From the NCBI GenBank assembly GCA_017461775.1, contig JAFTXD010000075.1:1-36592 (forward strand): a stretch of DNA of 36,592 bases, written 5' to 3'. A program made the translations under genes and the position numbers. Of the stretch, positions 7,812 through 15,328 are shown piece by piece. The notes beneath the pieces were generated by a model. That model was not told the DNA's origin. It saw only the letters and a program-made list of their open reading frames with translations, and made no database searches. Positions within the stretch are counted from its first letter, which is position 1, and every line of letters starts with the position of its first letter. The stretch is from Lachnospiraceae bacterium. Its GTDB lineage: Bacteria > Bacillota > Clostridia > Lachnospirales > Lachnospiraceae.

Positions 7812-8045
7812 ATGAAGAAAGTGTGGAATGCACCTGAGGTTCAGGAGTTGACAATTCAGGCTACGGCAGGTCATGGCGGTAGTCATGGTGGCAGTCACGG
7901 CGGAAGCCATGGTGGCAGTCATGGCGGACAGCATGGCGGTGGGGCTACAGGCTCTGGTGATAGTAATGTATGTCGTTGTCAGGGGGGAACCAGTCCCTGC
8001 TCCAGACACCATAAGATGGGCGCTTTAGAGGATGAGCTTTCATAG
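7812..8045 (+). CDS. RiPP precursor peptide 1 (His-Gly repeat core)
   Basis: A 77-aa peptide with the shared leader: Trp5, Ala7, Pro8, Leu13, Ile15, Thr18, Ala19, Gly20. Thr18 is at -2 relative to Gly20, the usual place for the conserved lasso leader Thr. From His21 to Gly44 the core is six four-residue units: HGGS four times, then HGGQ and HGGG. A tail follows with CRC at 54-56, Cys63, HH at 66-67 and a final ELS. No Asp or Glu occurs before Asp50 (core position 31), so a normal lasso ring at core position 7-9 cannot form. Six regularly spaced His plus Cys/His in the tail suggest metal binding, an inference. GAGGAG is about eight bases upstream and a strong hairpin follows. It lies directly after the PqqD gene. 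Confidence 0.85.
   Translation: MKKVWNAPEVQELTIQATAGHGGSHGGSHGGSHGGSHGGQHGGGATGSGDSNVCRCQGGTSPCSRHHKMGALEDELS
7872..7943 (+). repeat. Six 12-bp in-frame repeats coding HGG(S/Q/G)
   Basis: Six tandem 12-bp units of the form CAYGGYGGNAGY code the repeat core of precursor 1. Third positions vary between units while the amino acids stay the same, which argues for selection on the peptide and not only recent slippage. Copy number could vary between strains. Confidence 0.9.
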
Positions 8046-8057
8046 TAGATTAAATTA

Positions 8058-8086
8058 ACCCGTGTGCGTAGAGTACGTACACGGGT
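8058..8086. terminator. Bidirectional hairpin terminator between convergent genes
   Basis: ACCCGTGTGCGT (8058-8069) pairs with ACGTACACGGGT (8075-8086), a 12-bp stem with one G-U pair and a five-base loop. It lies 12 bp after precursor 1 and 10 bp from the end of the convergent kinase-nucleotidyltransferase gene. T-rich sequence is modest on both sides. Confidence 0.75.
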
Positions 8087-8096
8087 ATTTGTATGT

Positions 8097-10142
8097 CTAG
8101 ATAAGCTGTAGCTGCCGTAGCAATCGGATGCGGTTTTGCAGTTTTTTATTGCTTTGGTATTTTAAGGGGACTCTCTTTTCCGGAACAGTGGTGCCATCGA
8201 AGGTGATGGTCTCTAAGGGGGTCCCGGTTTTATGTTCCAATTTCTGGATATAAGTCTCAAAGAAATAAAAGTTATCCCCCAGCGTTTCTTCGAAAGAACC
8301 GGCACCAAAGGTAAGGATATCCTGCAGGAGTGCTTCAATATCCTGTAGGGGGCAGAGTTCCCAGTCCCTCATAATTTCCCGTGGTAGCCCGAAGTAGTGC
8401 ACCAAACCGGTGAAAAGCTGTCTGCAAAAGCAAGCATATCCCAGCTCCGTCATGGCTTTGTGGAAGACTTCCCAATCGATTTCGTCATGGTATTTGCGGA
8501 TAAAGAGAGCGGTATCCGGCAGATATCTTGCAGGTAGCCCATAGTAGCAGATGTGCTTTACCATGTGGAATATCTGGTAAATAAGGTGCTGCGTGTGCCC
8601 CAGCGTACAGAGATTCATATTGCAGCAGTGTAGCGGGAGGAGTGTTTCTTTTGCAGATAGTTGCAGAGCTTTTAGCACCTCAAGCTCATGGCCGGCAGCA
8701 TCCTCAAAGAGGGAGGTATGCAGTTCGATTTTATGTATCATACCACCGTCTTTTTCGTAAATATAGGTGTATACATCCTCTGTATCCAAATCCGAAGCAT
8801 GGGAGTATTGCAGCTCTTTCAGCAAAGCGGTAAAGGCTTGCAGCTCTCTTGGACTTATCAAAATATCTGTGTCTGAGCTGCTGCGGAAGGTGAAGTCCTT
8901 GTACAGATCAGCAAGTACATATCCCTTAAAAAGGATGGGAGTAAGGCCCTGCGTTGCAGCTTTTTGGAGGAGCTTATTTATCAGCCCTTGCTTTTTGTAT
9001 TCTAAGATGACCCTGGCAGTGGCATCGCCTCTCCAGTCCCTTACCAGAAGGATATCCTCAGGAGTGTATATTTTCCAAGCTTCCAAGATGGGCAGCAGGA
9101 GTGTATCCAGCTTATTTAAGGTGGCGAAGAGGTATAAATCCTCTACAGTGATGGCAGAAACTACCTCTTTGGGTGGCATGGTAGTTTCTGCGATACACTT
9201 TAGTAGTGTCATATAGTGCTTAGTATTAAGGACGGTGTCGCAGCCCAAGGTAAGGTAGATGTATTTCTTGATTTGTGCCAGTGTATTTCTCTCATCAGGT
9301 CTGTTGATGCAGTGTACAGGACAGTCCTTGATGAAGTCCACGCAAAGCTGGAATGCTTCAGCGGACAGTCCGGTATTGGGTAGGAGGCAACCCAGGTAAA
9401 GGTTATCCACGATAAAGGAGACCTTGGCAAAGCCCTCCAAAGAGGAGAAGCGCAGAAGATCCTTTTCGTTTGTTTTAAGATAGTAGGCGGCATGGAGCTT
9501 TTGAGGCTCCGGAGAGAAGTGTTCATTATGCAGTACTGCAAACTTGTCCTTTTCCGGGTCTACATAAAGAAGCTCATCCAGATTGTAGCCCTGCTTCGTT
9601 GCAGCATCCCGGCAAAGCTTTTGTTGAGGGAATGCAGGATAGATGCAGGGCACATGATTTTCATCATATCCGATGGCAATTACATCATCGCTGAGCATCA
9701 GGGAACCATCCAAAATCAGTTCATTGGTGAGGGTGGATTTTCCGGCACCGCTGTCTCCGGCGATGATGATGCATTTGCCATCAATGCATACACTGCTGCA
9801 ATGGATAGTAAGGCGGTTGTGTAAGTGGGCATACATGGCGATGCCATAACCCAGCACATACTGAAGAAGATAAAAGGTGTCCTTGTCTGAAATGCTCTTG
9901 GCATAGATGGTACCGCTCTTATATACGGCCAGAATACCATAGGCATTGTTCATCCAGAAGCGCTCTTCGTTCCATGCGATGCAGGGGAAGATATCCGTAT
10001 TATGCACACACTCTGTTACCTCCTGTGGCATTTCATCAAGGATGATGTCCACATCAAAGGCAGCTGTTGCCGGGACTTTATAGAGCTGTTTGATTTCATA
10101 AGCACAACGGAAGGTGTAGCCAAAGACTTTGTAATAATACAT
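8097..10142 (-). CDS. HPr kinase-like / nucleotidyltransferase fusion protein
   Basis: A 681-aa protein with two parts. Residues 1 to about 300 are an HPr kinase-like domain with the MYYYKVFGYTF N-terminus, Walker A GDSGAGKST near 129-137, LMLSDD and PQQKLCRD. Residues about 315-681 match the uncharacterised nucleotidyltransferase family often found in lasso clusters: ILFKGYVLADLY, then FRSSSDTDILI, whose DxD should bind metal, then IELHTSLF. In other clusters kinase and nucleotidyltransferase are separate genes; here they are one chain, suggesting that a phosphate is added to a precursor Ser and then carries a second group. That sequence of steps is inference. AAGGAGG precedes the ATG. It is divergent from the ABC gene and convergent with precursor 1. 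Confidence 0.87.
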   Translation of the reverse strand: MYYYKVFGYTFRCAYEIKQLYKVPATAAFDVDIILDEMPQEVTECVHNTDIFPCIAWNEERFWMNNAYGILAVYKSGTIYAKSISDKDTFYLLQYVLGYGIAMYAHLHNRLTIHCSSVCIDGKCIIIAGDSGAGKSTLTNELILDGSLMLSDDVIAIGYDENHVPCIYPAFPQQKLCRDAATKQGYNLDELLYVDPEKDKFAVLHNEHFSPEPQKLHAAYYLKTNEKDLLRFSSLEGFAKVSFIVDNLYLGCLLPNTGLSAEAFQLCVDFIKDCPVHCINRPDERNTLAQIKKYIYLTLGCDTVLNTKHYMTLLKCIAETTMPPKEVVSAITVEDLYLFATLNKLDTLLLPILEAWKIYTPEDILLVRDWRGDATARVILEYKKQGLINKLLQKAATQGLTPILFKGYVLADLYKDFTFRSSSDTDILISPRELQAFTALLKELQYSHASDLDTEDVYTYIYEKDGGMIHKIELHTSLFEDAAGHELEVLKALQLSAKETLLPLHCCNMNLCTLGHTQHLIYQIFHMVKHICYYGLPARYLPDTALFIRKYHDEIDWEVFHKAMTELGYACFCRQLFTGLVHYFGLPREIMRDWELCPLQDIEALLQDILTFGAGSFEETLGDNFYFFETYIQKLEHKTGTPLETITFDGTTVPEKRVPLKYQSNKKLQNRIRLLRQLQLI

Positions 10143-10212
10143 AGGTATCCTCCTTAACTTTTCTTATGAATATAATACTAAAATATTTGCACCGTGATGT
10201 AAAGTAGTTACA

Positions 10213-10241
10213 TTGCAATATGTGGGTAAATATTGTATGAT
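10213..10241 (+). promoter_or_regulatory. Promoter of ABC transporter unit
   Basis: TTGCAA (10213-10218) and TATGAT (10236-10241) with a 17-bp spacer. The expected transcript start (about 10248) lies after a possible upstream TTG start at 10213, which therefore cannot be the translation start; ATG 10273 is used instead. Confidence 0.6.
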
Positions 10242-10272
10242 AATACAAATAATTACTATTGAGAGGCCGAGA

Positions 10273-11952
10273 ATGAATAAGCTAAAGAAATTGTGGAATG
10301 ACAGAGAAAATCAGATGCAATACGCGAAATGGCTGGTGGGTTATACAAAGCCTTATGTGAGCAGAATTATCGGCATTATGCTTTTGGGCATTCTGGTTTC
10401 TATGATTAGTGTGGGAATGTCGCTTCTGATGAAGCAGATTATCGACCGTGCACAGGCAGGGCAGCGAAGTGTACTTTATATTATAGTGCTCTACTTTGGG
10501 CTGGTTGTAGTTATGCAGGCAGTGGACATTGTACTTGTACTGGCCAGTACGATGCTCACGGAGCGATTTTCCTTCGGTATCAGAAAGCAGCTGTATGATA
10601 AAATTATCCGTTCCCACTGGATGGATGTAAAGCGCTACCATACGGGGGATTTGATGACCCGTATGACCAGTGACGCCGGAGCGATTGCGGATGGAATTAT
10701 CGGTACCATGCCGAATATTATTTCGCTTGCTGTGGAGCTCGTTGCGGTATTTGCCGTATTGTTTTATTACTCCCCGATGCTGGCTGTTTTTGCGCTGGTC
10801 ATTGCTCCGATTGCGGCTCTGATGGCGTGGTGGCTTGGACGTAAATTAAAGACATTGCAGGTGAAGGTGCAGGAGACGGAGTCTGCATATCGTTCCTTTA
10901 TGCAGGAGAGTCTGGCAAATCTTCTCATTGTGAAGGCGTTTGCCAATGAGAATTATTCTATGGAAAGGCTGACAGAGCTTCGCGAGCAAAGATTTTTCTG
11001 GGTATTTAAGAAGACAAAGTATGGTTTGGTTTCTTCTACCGTGATGGCTATGTCCTTTCAGCTTGGCTACATAGTGGCACTGACCTATGGTGCTATGCAG
11101 ATTGCGAACGGGCAGATTACCTATGGTACGATGTCTCTGTTTTTGACACTTGTGGGAAGGATACAGTCCCCCATCATGCAGCTGGCGCGGCAGATTCCCA
11201 AGGTAGTGGCAATATTAGCCTCTGCGGGACGAGTGATGGAGTTGCAGGATATTCCGAAGGAGGAATGTCTGCCGGAGCGGATGAATGCAGAGAGGGTAGG
11301 TGTAAAGGTTCAGAATCTCAGCTTTGGCTATACGGACGAGCTGGTGCTGCAGGATATAAATCTGGACATAAAGCCTGGCGAGTTTGTGGCCATTGTGGGT
11401 GAGTCGGGTATAGGAAAAACTACCTTGATACGACTGATGATGTCCTTTATGAAGTCGGCGCAGGGGACCATTACCTTTGTAAATCAGGATGGGGAAGAGG
11501 AGGCTGCCAATGCAGGCACCAGAGAATTTTTATCCTATGTTCCCCAAGGAAACACGCTGTTTAGCGGTACCATCCGGGAGAATATCCGTCAGGGTAACTT
11601 AAACGCTACGGAAGAAGAGATGATAGAGGCACTGAAGATGGCCTCTGCCTTTGATTTTGTCATGGAGCTGCCACAGGGGATTGATACCAGGATCGGTGAG
11701 CGGGGGCACGGTATTTCTGAGGGACAGGCCCAGCGTATCGCCATCGCCAGAGCTTTTGTGAGAAAGGCGCCGTTCCTTATTCTTGATGAGGCAACGTCTG
11801 CGCTGGATGAGAAGACGGAGATTAAGGTATTGCAGGGACTGCAGAGTCTGGAACCCAAGCCCACCTGTCTCATTATTACGCACAGGAAGAGTATCCTTGA
11901 GTATTGTGACAGGGAGATTAAGATAGAAAACAAGGGAACCATGGAAATTTAA
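10273..11952 (+). CDS. ABC exporter (lasso D type), transmembrane plus ATPase
   Basis: A 559-aa half-transporter that probably exports the mature peptides. The N-terminal half holds about six membrane helices starting at YVSRIIGIMLLGILVSMI. The ATPase half has Walker A GESGIGKTT near 376-384, a Q-loop YVPQGNTLFSG, the signature ISEGQ near 481-485 (in place of LSGGQ) and Walker B FLILDEATSALD, then a switch His in IITHR. No C39 peptidase domain sits in front of the membrane part, so it is not itself a leader protease. It begins a plus-strand unit with precursor 2, cyclase 2 and kinase 3. It is the only pump seen in the RiPP locus and so probably serves all products and gives self-protection. 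Confidence 0.9.
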   Translation: MNKLKKLWNDRENQMQYAKWLVGYTKPYVSRIIGIMLLGILVSMISVGMSLLMKQIIDRAQAGQRSVLYIIVLYFGLVVVMQAVDIVLVLASTMLTERFSFGIRKQLYDKIIRSHWMDVKRYHTGDLMTRMTSDAGAIADGIIGTMPNIISLAVELVAVFAVLFYYSPMLAVFALVIAPIAALMAWWLGRKLKTLQVKVQETESAYRSFMQESLANLLIVKAFANENYSMERLTELREQRFFWVFKKTKYGLVSSTVMAMSFQLGYIVALTYGAMQIANGQITYGTMSLFLTLVGRIQSPIMQLARQIPKVVAILASAGRVMELQDIPKEECLPERMNAERVGVKVQNLSFGYTDELVLQDINLDIKPGEFVAIVGESGIGKTTLIRLMMSFMKSAQGTITFVNQDGEEEAANAGTREFLSYVPQGNTLFSGTIRENIRQGNLNATEEEMIEALKMASAFDFVMELPQGIDTRIGERGHGISEGQAQRIAIARAFVRKAPFLILDEATSALDEKTEIKVLQGLQSLEPKPTCLIITHRKSILEYCDREIKIENKGTMEI

Positions 11953-12009
11953 TATAGTGGCAAGGGTGCGAGGCATTTTGATAGAATTCTTTCAAATGTG
12001 TTAGAAATG

Positions 12010-12038
12010 TTGCTGGAAAGGTAAAGCAGGTGTATGCT
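12010..12038 (+). promoter_or_regulatory. Candidate promoter of precursor 2
   Basis: TTGCTG (12010-12015), 17-bp spacer, TATGCT (12033-12038), 45 bp before the precursor start. Near-twin of the element before precursor 1, including a similar stretch after the -10. Confidence 0.5.
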
Positions 12039-12082
12039 TGCATCATCAACGAAAGCACAAACATTTAATGGAGGATATTAAA

Positions 12083-12244
12083 ATGAAGACTTGGAACGCA
12101 CCAGAAATGGTTGAACTTGACATTACTGAAACTGCTGACGGTTTATTCCCAGCTATGTACGAAGGTATCTTCGGTGATTGCCTTTGCGGTAACGATGCAA
12201 ACCATGGTCCTTTAACCGGACATCATACCTGCAAGCAGAGCTAA
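12083..12244 (+). CDS. RiPP precursor peptide 2 (likely lasso-type core with CxC/HH tail)
   Basis: A 53-aa peptide. The leader has Trp4, Ala6, Pro7, Leu12, Ile14, Thr17 and Gly20, in the same places as precursor 3. If Gly20 becomes residue 1, the core starts GLFPAMYE and Glu27 is position 8, which fits an eight-residue lasso ring. If cleavage follows the strict Thr(-2) rule, Asp19 would be residue 1 and Glu27 position 9. The tail has CLC at 33-35, HH at 47-48, Cys50 and a C-terminal Ser. The start is ATG 12083, nine bases after TGGAGGA; an upstream in-frame ATG at 12038 lacks a ribosome site and falls inside the candidate promoter. A terminator follows before cyclase 2, so the precursor can be made in excess. 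Confidence 0.85.
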   Translation: MKTWNAPEMVELDITETADGLFPAMYEGIFGDCLCGNDANHGPLTGHHTCKQS

Positions 12245-12263
12245 TTGATGTGAGGAAGCTAAG

Positions 12264-12302
12264 AACCTTTGCCTAATATTATATTGGGCAAGGGTTTTTT
12301 TT
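12264..12302 (+). terminator. Intrinsic terminator after precursor 2
   Basis: AACCTTTGCCT (12264-12274) pairs with GGGCAAGGGTT (12286-12296), an 11-bp stem with G-U pairs, followed by an eight-base T run. It lies between the precursor and its cyclase on the same strand. Leaky termination here would give more precursor than enzyme mRNA. Confidence 0.8.
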
Positions 12303-12434
12303 GTTATGACGATGAGGAAAATGGGCATCGTGCTTGCACGAATGAACATTTGCCGACCGCTAATCAGAGCGAGATTCGCAAAGCATATCTCGTCTCTGTT
12401 TTGGAAAATAAGGTTGAGTAGGGAAGGATATAAA

Positions 12435-14369
12435 ATGAGCGGAATATGTGGTATGTGGGCTCCGTTTGAGGAAAGGGTGCGGCGAGAGCAGGACATTAAC
12501 AGACTTATGCGTTGGAATAAGGCATATGGAAATGGGGCGGAGGAAGTATACGCAGATGGAAATATCTGCCTCGGCTTTTGCCGTGAGAGTTTTGCGGAAA
12601 CGAATAGTAGGAGTGCTCTCATTCTGAAAAAGAATAAAAAGTATGCGGTGATAGATGCATTAATCTATAATAGAGAAGAATTGCTGGACAAAGGGCAGTT
12701 TGAGGAAAAATTATCGGATGAAGAGTTACTATTTGATTATATCGAGAAATTCGGATTTGGAGAGCTTGAGAACGTTAATGGCGATTTTTGTGGCGCCATT
12801 TATGATGAGCAGGAGAAGGTACTAACACTTTTTCGTGATCACATGGGGGTCAGACCATTGTTTTATTATGCGAGGGATGGCATCGTTATGTTCTCCACCG
12901 ATATTCGCGGGATTGCCGGCATGGAGCAGGCAGAGATTTCTGTGAATGAGCAGTGGTTATGGGCAAGCACAAGCGGTTACGGTAATATGGGGCTGGAGAA
13001 CACAGAATTTGCTAATATTTTTTGTGTAAAGCCTGCGTCATATATGACATTTTCCCTACATGGTAGTGCAGTGCAGACAGAGAAGGTATCCTACTGGCAG
13101 CTTGGGAAGAAAAAAATACGCTTGTCTTCCGAAAAGGCGTATATTGAGAAAATGCGAGAGCTTATTACGGATTCTGTAAGGAGAAGGCTTGCTGCTGTAC
13201 CCGGTCTTGTGGGGGCGGAACTGTCCGGAGGGCTTGATTCCGGAGTGATAGATATATTAATCCATCGTTTGGGGCGTGAATGTGTTTACTATTCCTGGTC
13301 AGCTTCACCGGAGGAGATTCCTTTTGCGGAGAATGATGAAAGATTGGTTATTCAGGATATATGTGAGCAGGAAGGAATCGTTTGTAATTATGGAAAAAGC
13401 ACGGTGGAATTTAATGAAGAGAGTAATATTACCCAAAATATGCGGAAAATAGGAGCGGAGGGAGATATATCCGAGAGTGCGGCGAAAGTACTTGTATTGC
13501 CACCGTATATTAATACGCTACAGATATCTGCAACCTCTGAATTTGTAAACCGAAGCGGCGCGAGGGTGGTGTTCACGGGACATGGCGGAGATGAGGGTGT
13601 CAGTCATCGGTGCAATGCGTATGAGTTATTTTATCACAGGGAGTATTTACCGTATTTCAAACATATGTGGTCGACTACCGAGGGGGCTAAGAACAGGCTC
13701 AAGCGTATGCTTTCGGTATGCTACAGGAATTTGTCCGTTACGGCAAAGGAGCTGAAGGGGTATTATCAAAGCGGATTTGGCGTAAAGGATTTGCTGAGGA
13801 AGGACTTTTATCATAAATTTGATAATGTGGAGCGCATGTCGCTGAAATTTGCATATGATGCCAGAACATATGTTGAAGATGGCGGAAGTCGTAACCGTCT
13901 AGATGTGGCAGCACTATTGGGAGCTTATTCAGGGGCAAGATATATAATGCCCTATCTGGATTACAGAGTGATTGATTATGCAGTGTCCATCCCCAGACAT
14001 ATGTATCTGAAAAATAAGAAAAATCGATATATCTTCAGAGAGGCTTTTAAAGATATTATGCCGGAGTCACTTTATGTGCTGGACCGAAAATCGAGCCCCA
14101 GCTGGAGTAATCTTGTAAGAGAAGCCAAAAGCGAGGAGGAGCTGCTTGAGCAGAAGAGAAAGGTGCTGAACATGCTGGATAGAGAGCTCTGGGCAGAATA
14201 CTTGGATTGGGATGTAATGGAGAGGTGGGCGCAGCAAAAGAGTTCTGAAGAAGATGAGATGCGTAATCAGGGCGTATTTATGTGCATATCCAATTGCTTC
14301 CGATTCCAAAATATGGTAAGAGAAGCCAGACGTATGGGAAGAGACGTTTCCTGTGAGAAAGACGGTTAA
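12435..14369 (+). CDS. Asparagine synthetase-like cyclase 2 (lasso C-type)
   Basis: A 644-aa AsnB-family protein, nearly the same length as cyclase 1 but clearly diverged from it. It starts MSGICGMW, so residue 2 is Ser and the glutaminase nucleophile is absent, as in lasso cyclases and beta-lactam synthetase. The ATP loop is SGGLDSG at about 264-270, and FTGHGGDEG in the later part resembles the GxGGDE loop of the family. The start at 12435 follows AGGGAAGGA. A longer in-frame start at 12306 would lie directly behind the terminator and lacks family similarity. It is followed by kinase 3 and preceded by precursor 2, the most likely substrate by position. Confidence 0.88.
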   Translation: MSGICGMWAPFEERVRREQDINRLMRWNKAYGNGAEEVYADGNICLGFCRESFAETNSRSALILKKNKKYAVIDALIYNREELLDKGQFEEKLSDEELLFDYIEKFGFGELENVNGDFCGAIYDEQEKVLTLFRDHMGVRPLFYYARDGIVMFSTDIRGIAGMEQAEISVNEQWLWASTSGYGNMGLENTEFANIFCVKPASYMTFSLHGSAVQTEKVSYWQLGKKKIRLSSEKAYIEKMRELITDSVRRRLAAVPGLVGAELSGGLDSGVIDILIHRLGRECVYYSWSASPEEIPFAENDERLVIQDICEQEGIVCNYGKSTVEFNEESNITQNMRKIGAEGDISESAAKVLVLPPYINTLQISATSEFVNRSGARVVFTGHGGDEGVSHRCNAYELFYHREYLPYFKHMWSTTEGAKNRLKRMLSVCYRNLSVTAKELKGYYQSGFGVKDLLRKDFYHKFDNVERMSLKFAYDARTYVEDGGSRNRLDVAALLGAYSGARYIMPYLDYRVIDYAVSIPRHMYLKNKKNRYIFREAFKDIMPESLYVLDRKSSPSWSNLVREAKSEEELLEQKRKVLNMLDRELWAEYLDWDVMERWAQQKSSEEDEMRNQGVFMCISNCFRFQNMVREARRMGRDVSCEKDG

Positions 14370-14414
14370 AGCATGCTTTAATGAAGATATTTGTGTGAAG
14401 AGTAAGGAGTATCT

Positions 14415-15302
14415 ATGTATTATTATAGATTGTACGGCATGAAAATTGAAAGTGATTTGGAATTTCCCCAACTGGTGGTGTGTGAGGATGCACTGCCTGT
14501 GGATGTATGGATTGAGAAAACAGATTATTCTAAGGAAATGGATAACGAGCTGGAGGGCAGATTGTTTGATTTCGGCAGGGAATACAGCAGATTAATCAAC
14601 AGAACCTGTCAGTTACAGGTATTTCAGGGCAAAAAGCTCACCTATGCCCTTACCGGGGAAGGGTGGCCACAGTATCTTCAGACATACATTTTGGGATGGG
14701 GATTTTCTATGGTTGCTTTGCAGAGAGATTTATTGCCCATGCATTGCAGTGCTCTTGCGGATGATGATGGAGCAATCCTCATCGCAGGAGAGAGTGGTTC
14801 GGGAAAATCCACCATTACTACTCATTTCCTTAGTAATGGCTATCGTCTGCTTGCAGATGATATGGCGCTGGTGGATGGCGAGAAGGTGTATCCGGCATTT
14901 CCTTATCAAAAGCTGTGTAGGAATGTAGCATTGGATGAGGGATATAAGCTGGAGGAATTGATTTATATAGACGAGGATAAGGACAAGTTTTTGGCACCCT
15001 ACAGAGGTGAGTTTAAAACTTGTGGGGAGAGAATAAAGGGCTTTATTCTGCTTCGTGTGATAAATGGAGAGGAAGTGGTCGATACAGAGGTGCAGGGACT
15101 GGGGCGCTTTCACATTTTTGCAAGCAACCTGTTTGTAAGGCATCTTATCGGCAAGGACAAATACGAGCCTCACATCGGTCAGAAATGCCTGGAAATGGCT
15201 TCTAAGGTACCTGTTTACGTCATTGGCAGACCGGATGGGCTGGACACTACAGAAGAGGTGGTAAAAAAGGCTACCAAGTGGGTGGAGAGTATGAATACAT
15301 AA
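14415..15302 (+). CDS. HPr kinase-like serine kinase 3 of RiPP locus
   Basis: A 295-aa HPr kinase-like protein. N-terminus MYYYRLYGMKIESD, then PMHCSALADDDG, Walker A GESGSGKST at 125-133, RLLADD and PYQKLCRN followed by LIYIDEDKDKF, closely parallel to the two other kinases here. AAGGAGT lies six bases before the ATG. It ends the plus-strand unit with precursor 2 and cyclase 2, so precursor 2, with its C-terminal Ser, is the likely target. All visible nucleotide-binding residues are intact. A general HPr kinase for sugar regulation is unlikely because the N-domain and context differ. Confidence 0.87.
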   Translation: MYYYRLYGMKIESDLEFPQLVVCEDALPVDVWIEKTDYSKEMDNELEGRLFDFGREYSRLINRTCQLQVFQGKKLTYALTGEGWPQYLQTYILGWGFSMVALQRDLLPMHCSALADDDGAILIAGESGSGKSTITTHFLSNGYRLLADDMALVDGEKVYPAFPYQKLCRNVALDEGYKLEELIYIDEDKDKFLAPYRGEFKTCGERIKGFILLRVINGEEVVDTEVQGLGRFHIFASNLFVRHLIGKDKYEPHIGQKCLEMASKVPVYVIGRPDGLDTTEEVVKKATKWVESMNT

Positions 15303-15328
15303 ATTCTAATATACTTTCACTTTTTCTA

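Noticed and set aside
7872-7943. Tandem repeat as CRISPR or non-coding satellite
   Set aside because: Units are 12 bp with no spacers, keep frame and vary at third positions, so they are coding repeats.
7794-8012. Minus-strand frame rich in Thr/Met/Ala opposite precursor 1
   Set aside because: It is the shadow of the HGGS repeats, has no ribosome site and crosses the precursor start; the plus frame has a shared leader.
8688-9216. Plus-strand frames inside the kinase-nucleotidyltransferase gene
   Set aside because: They lie opposite a gene with clear domains over its full length and have no recognisable features.
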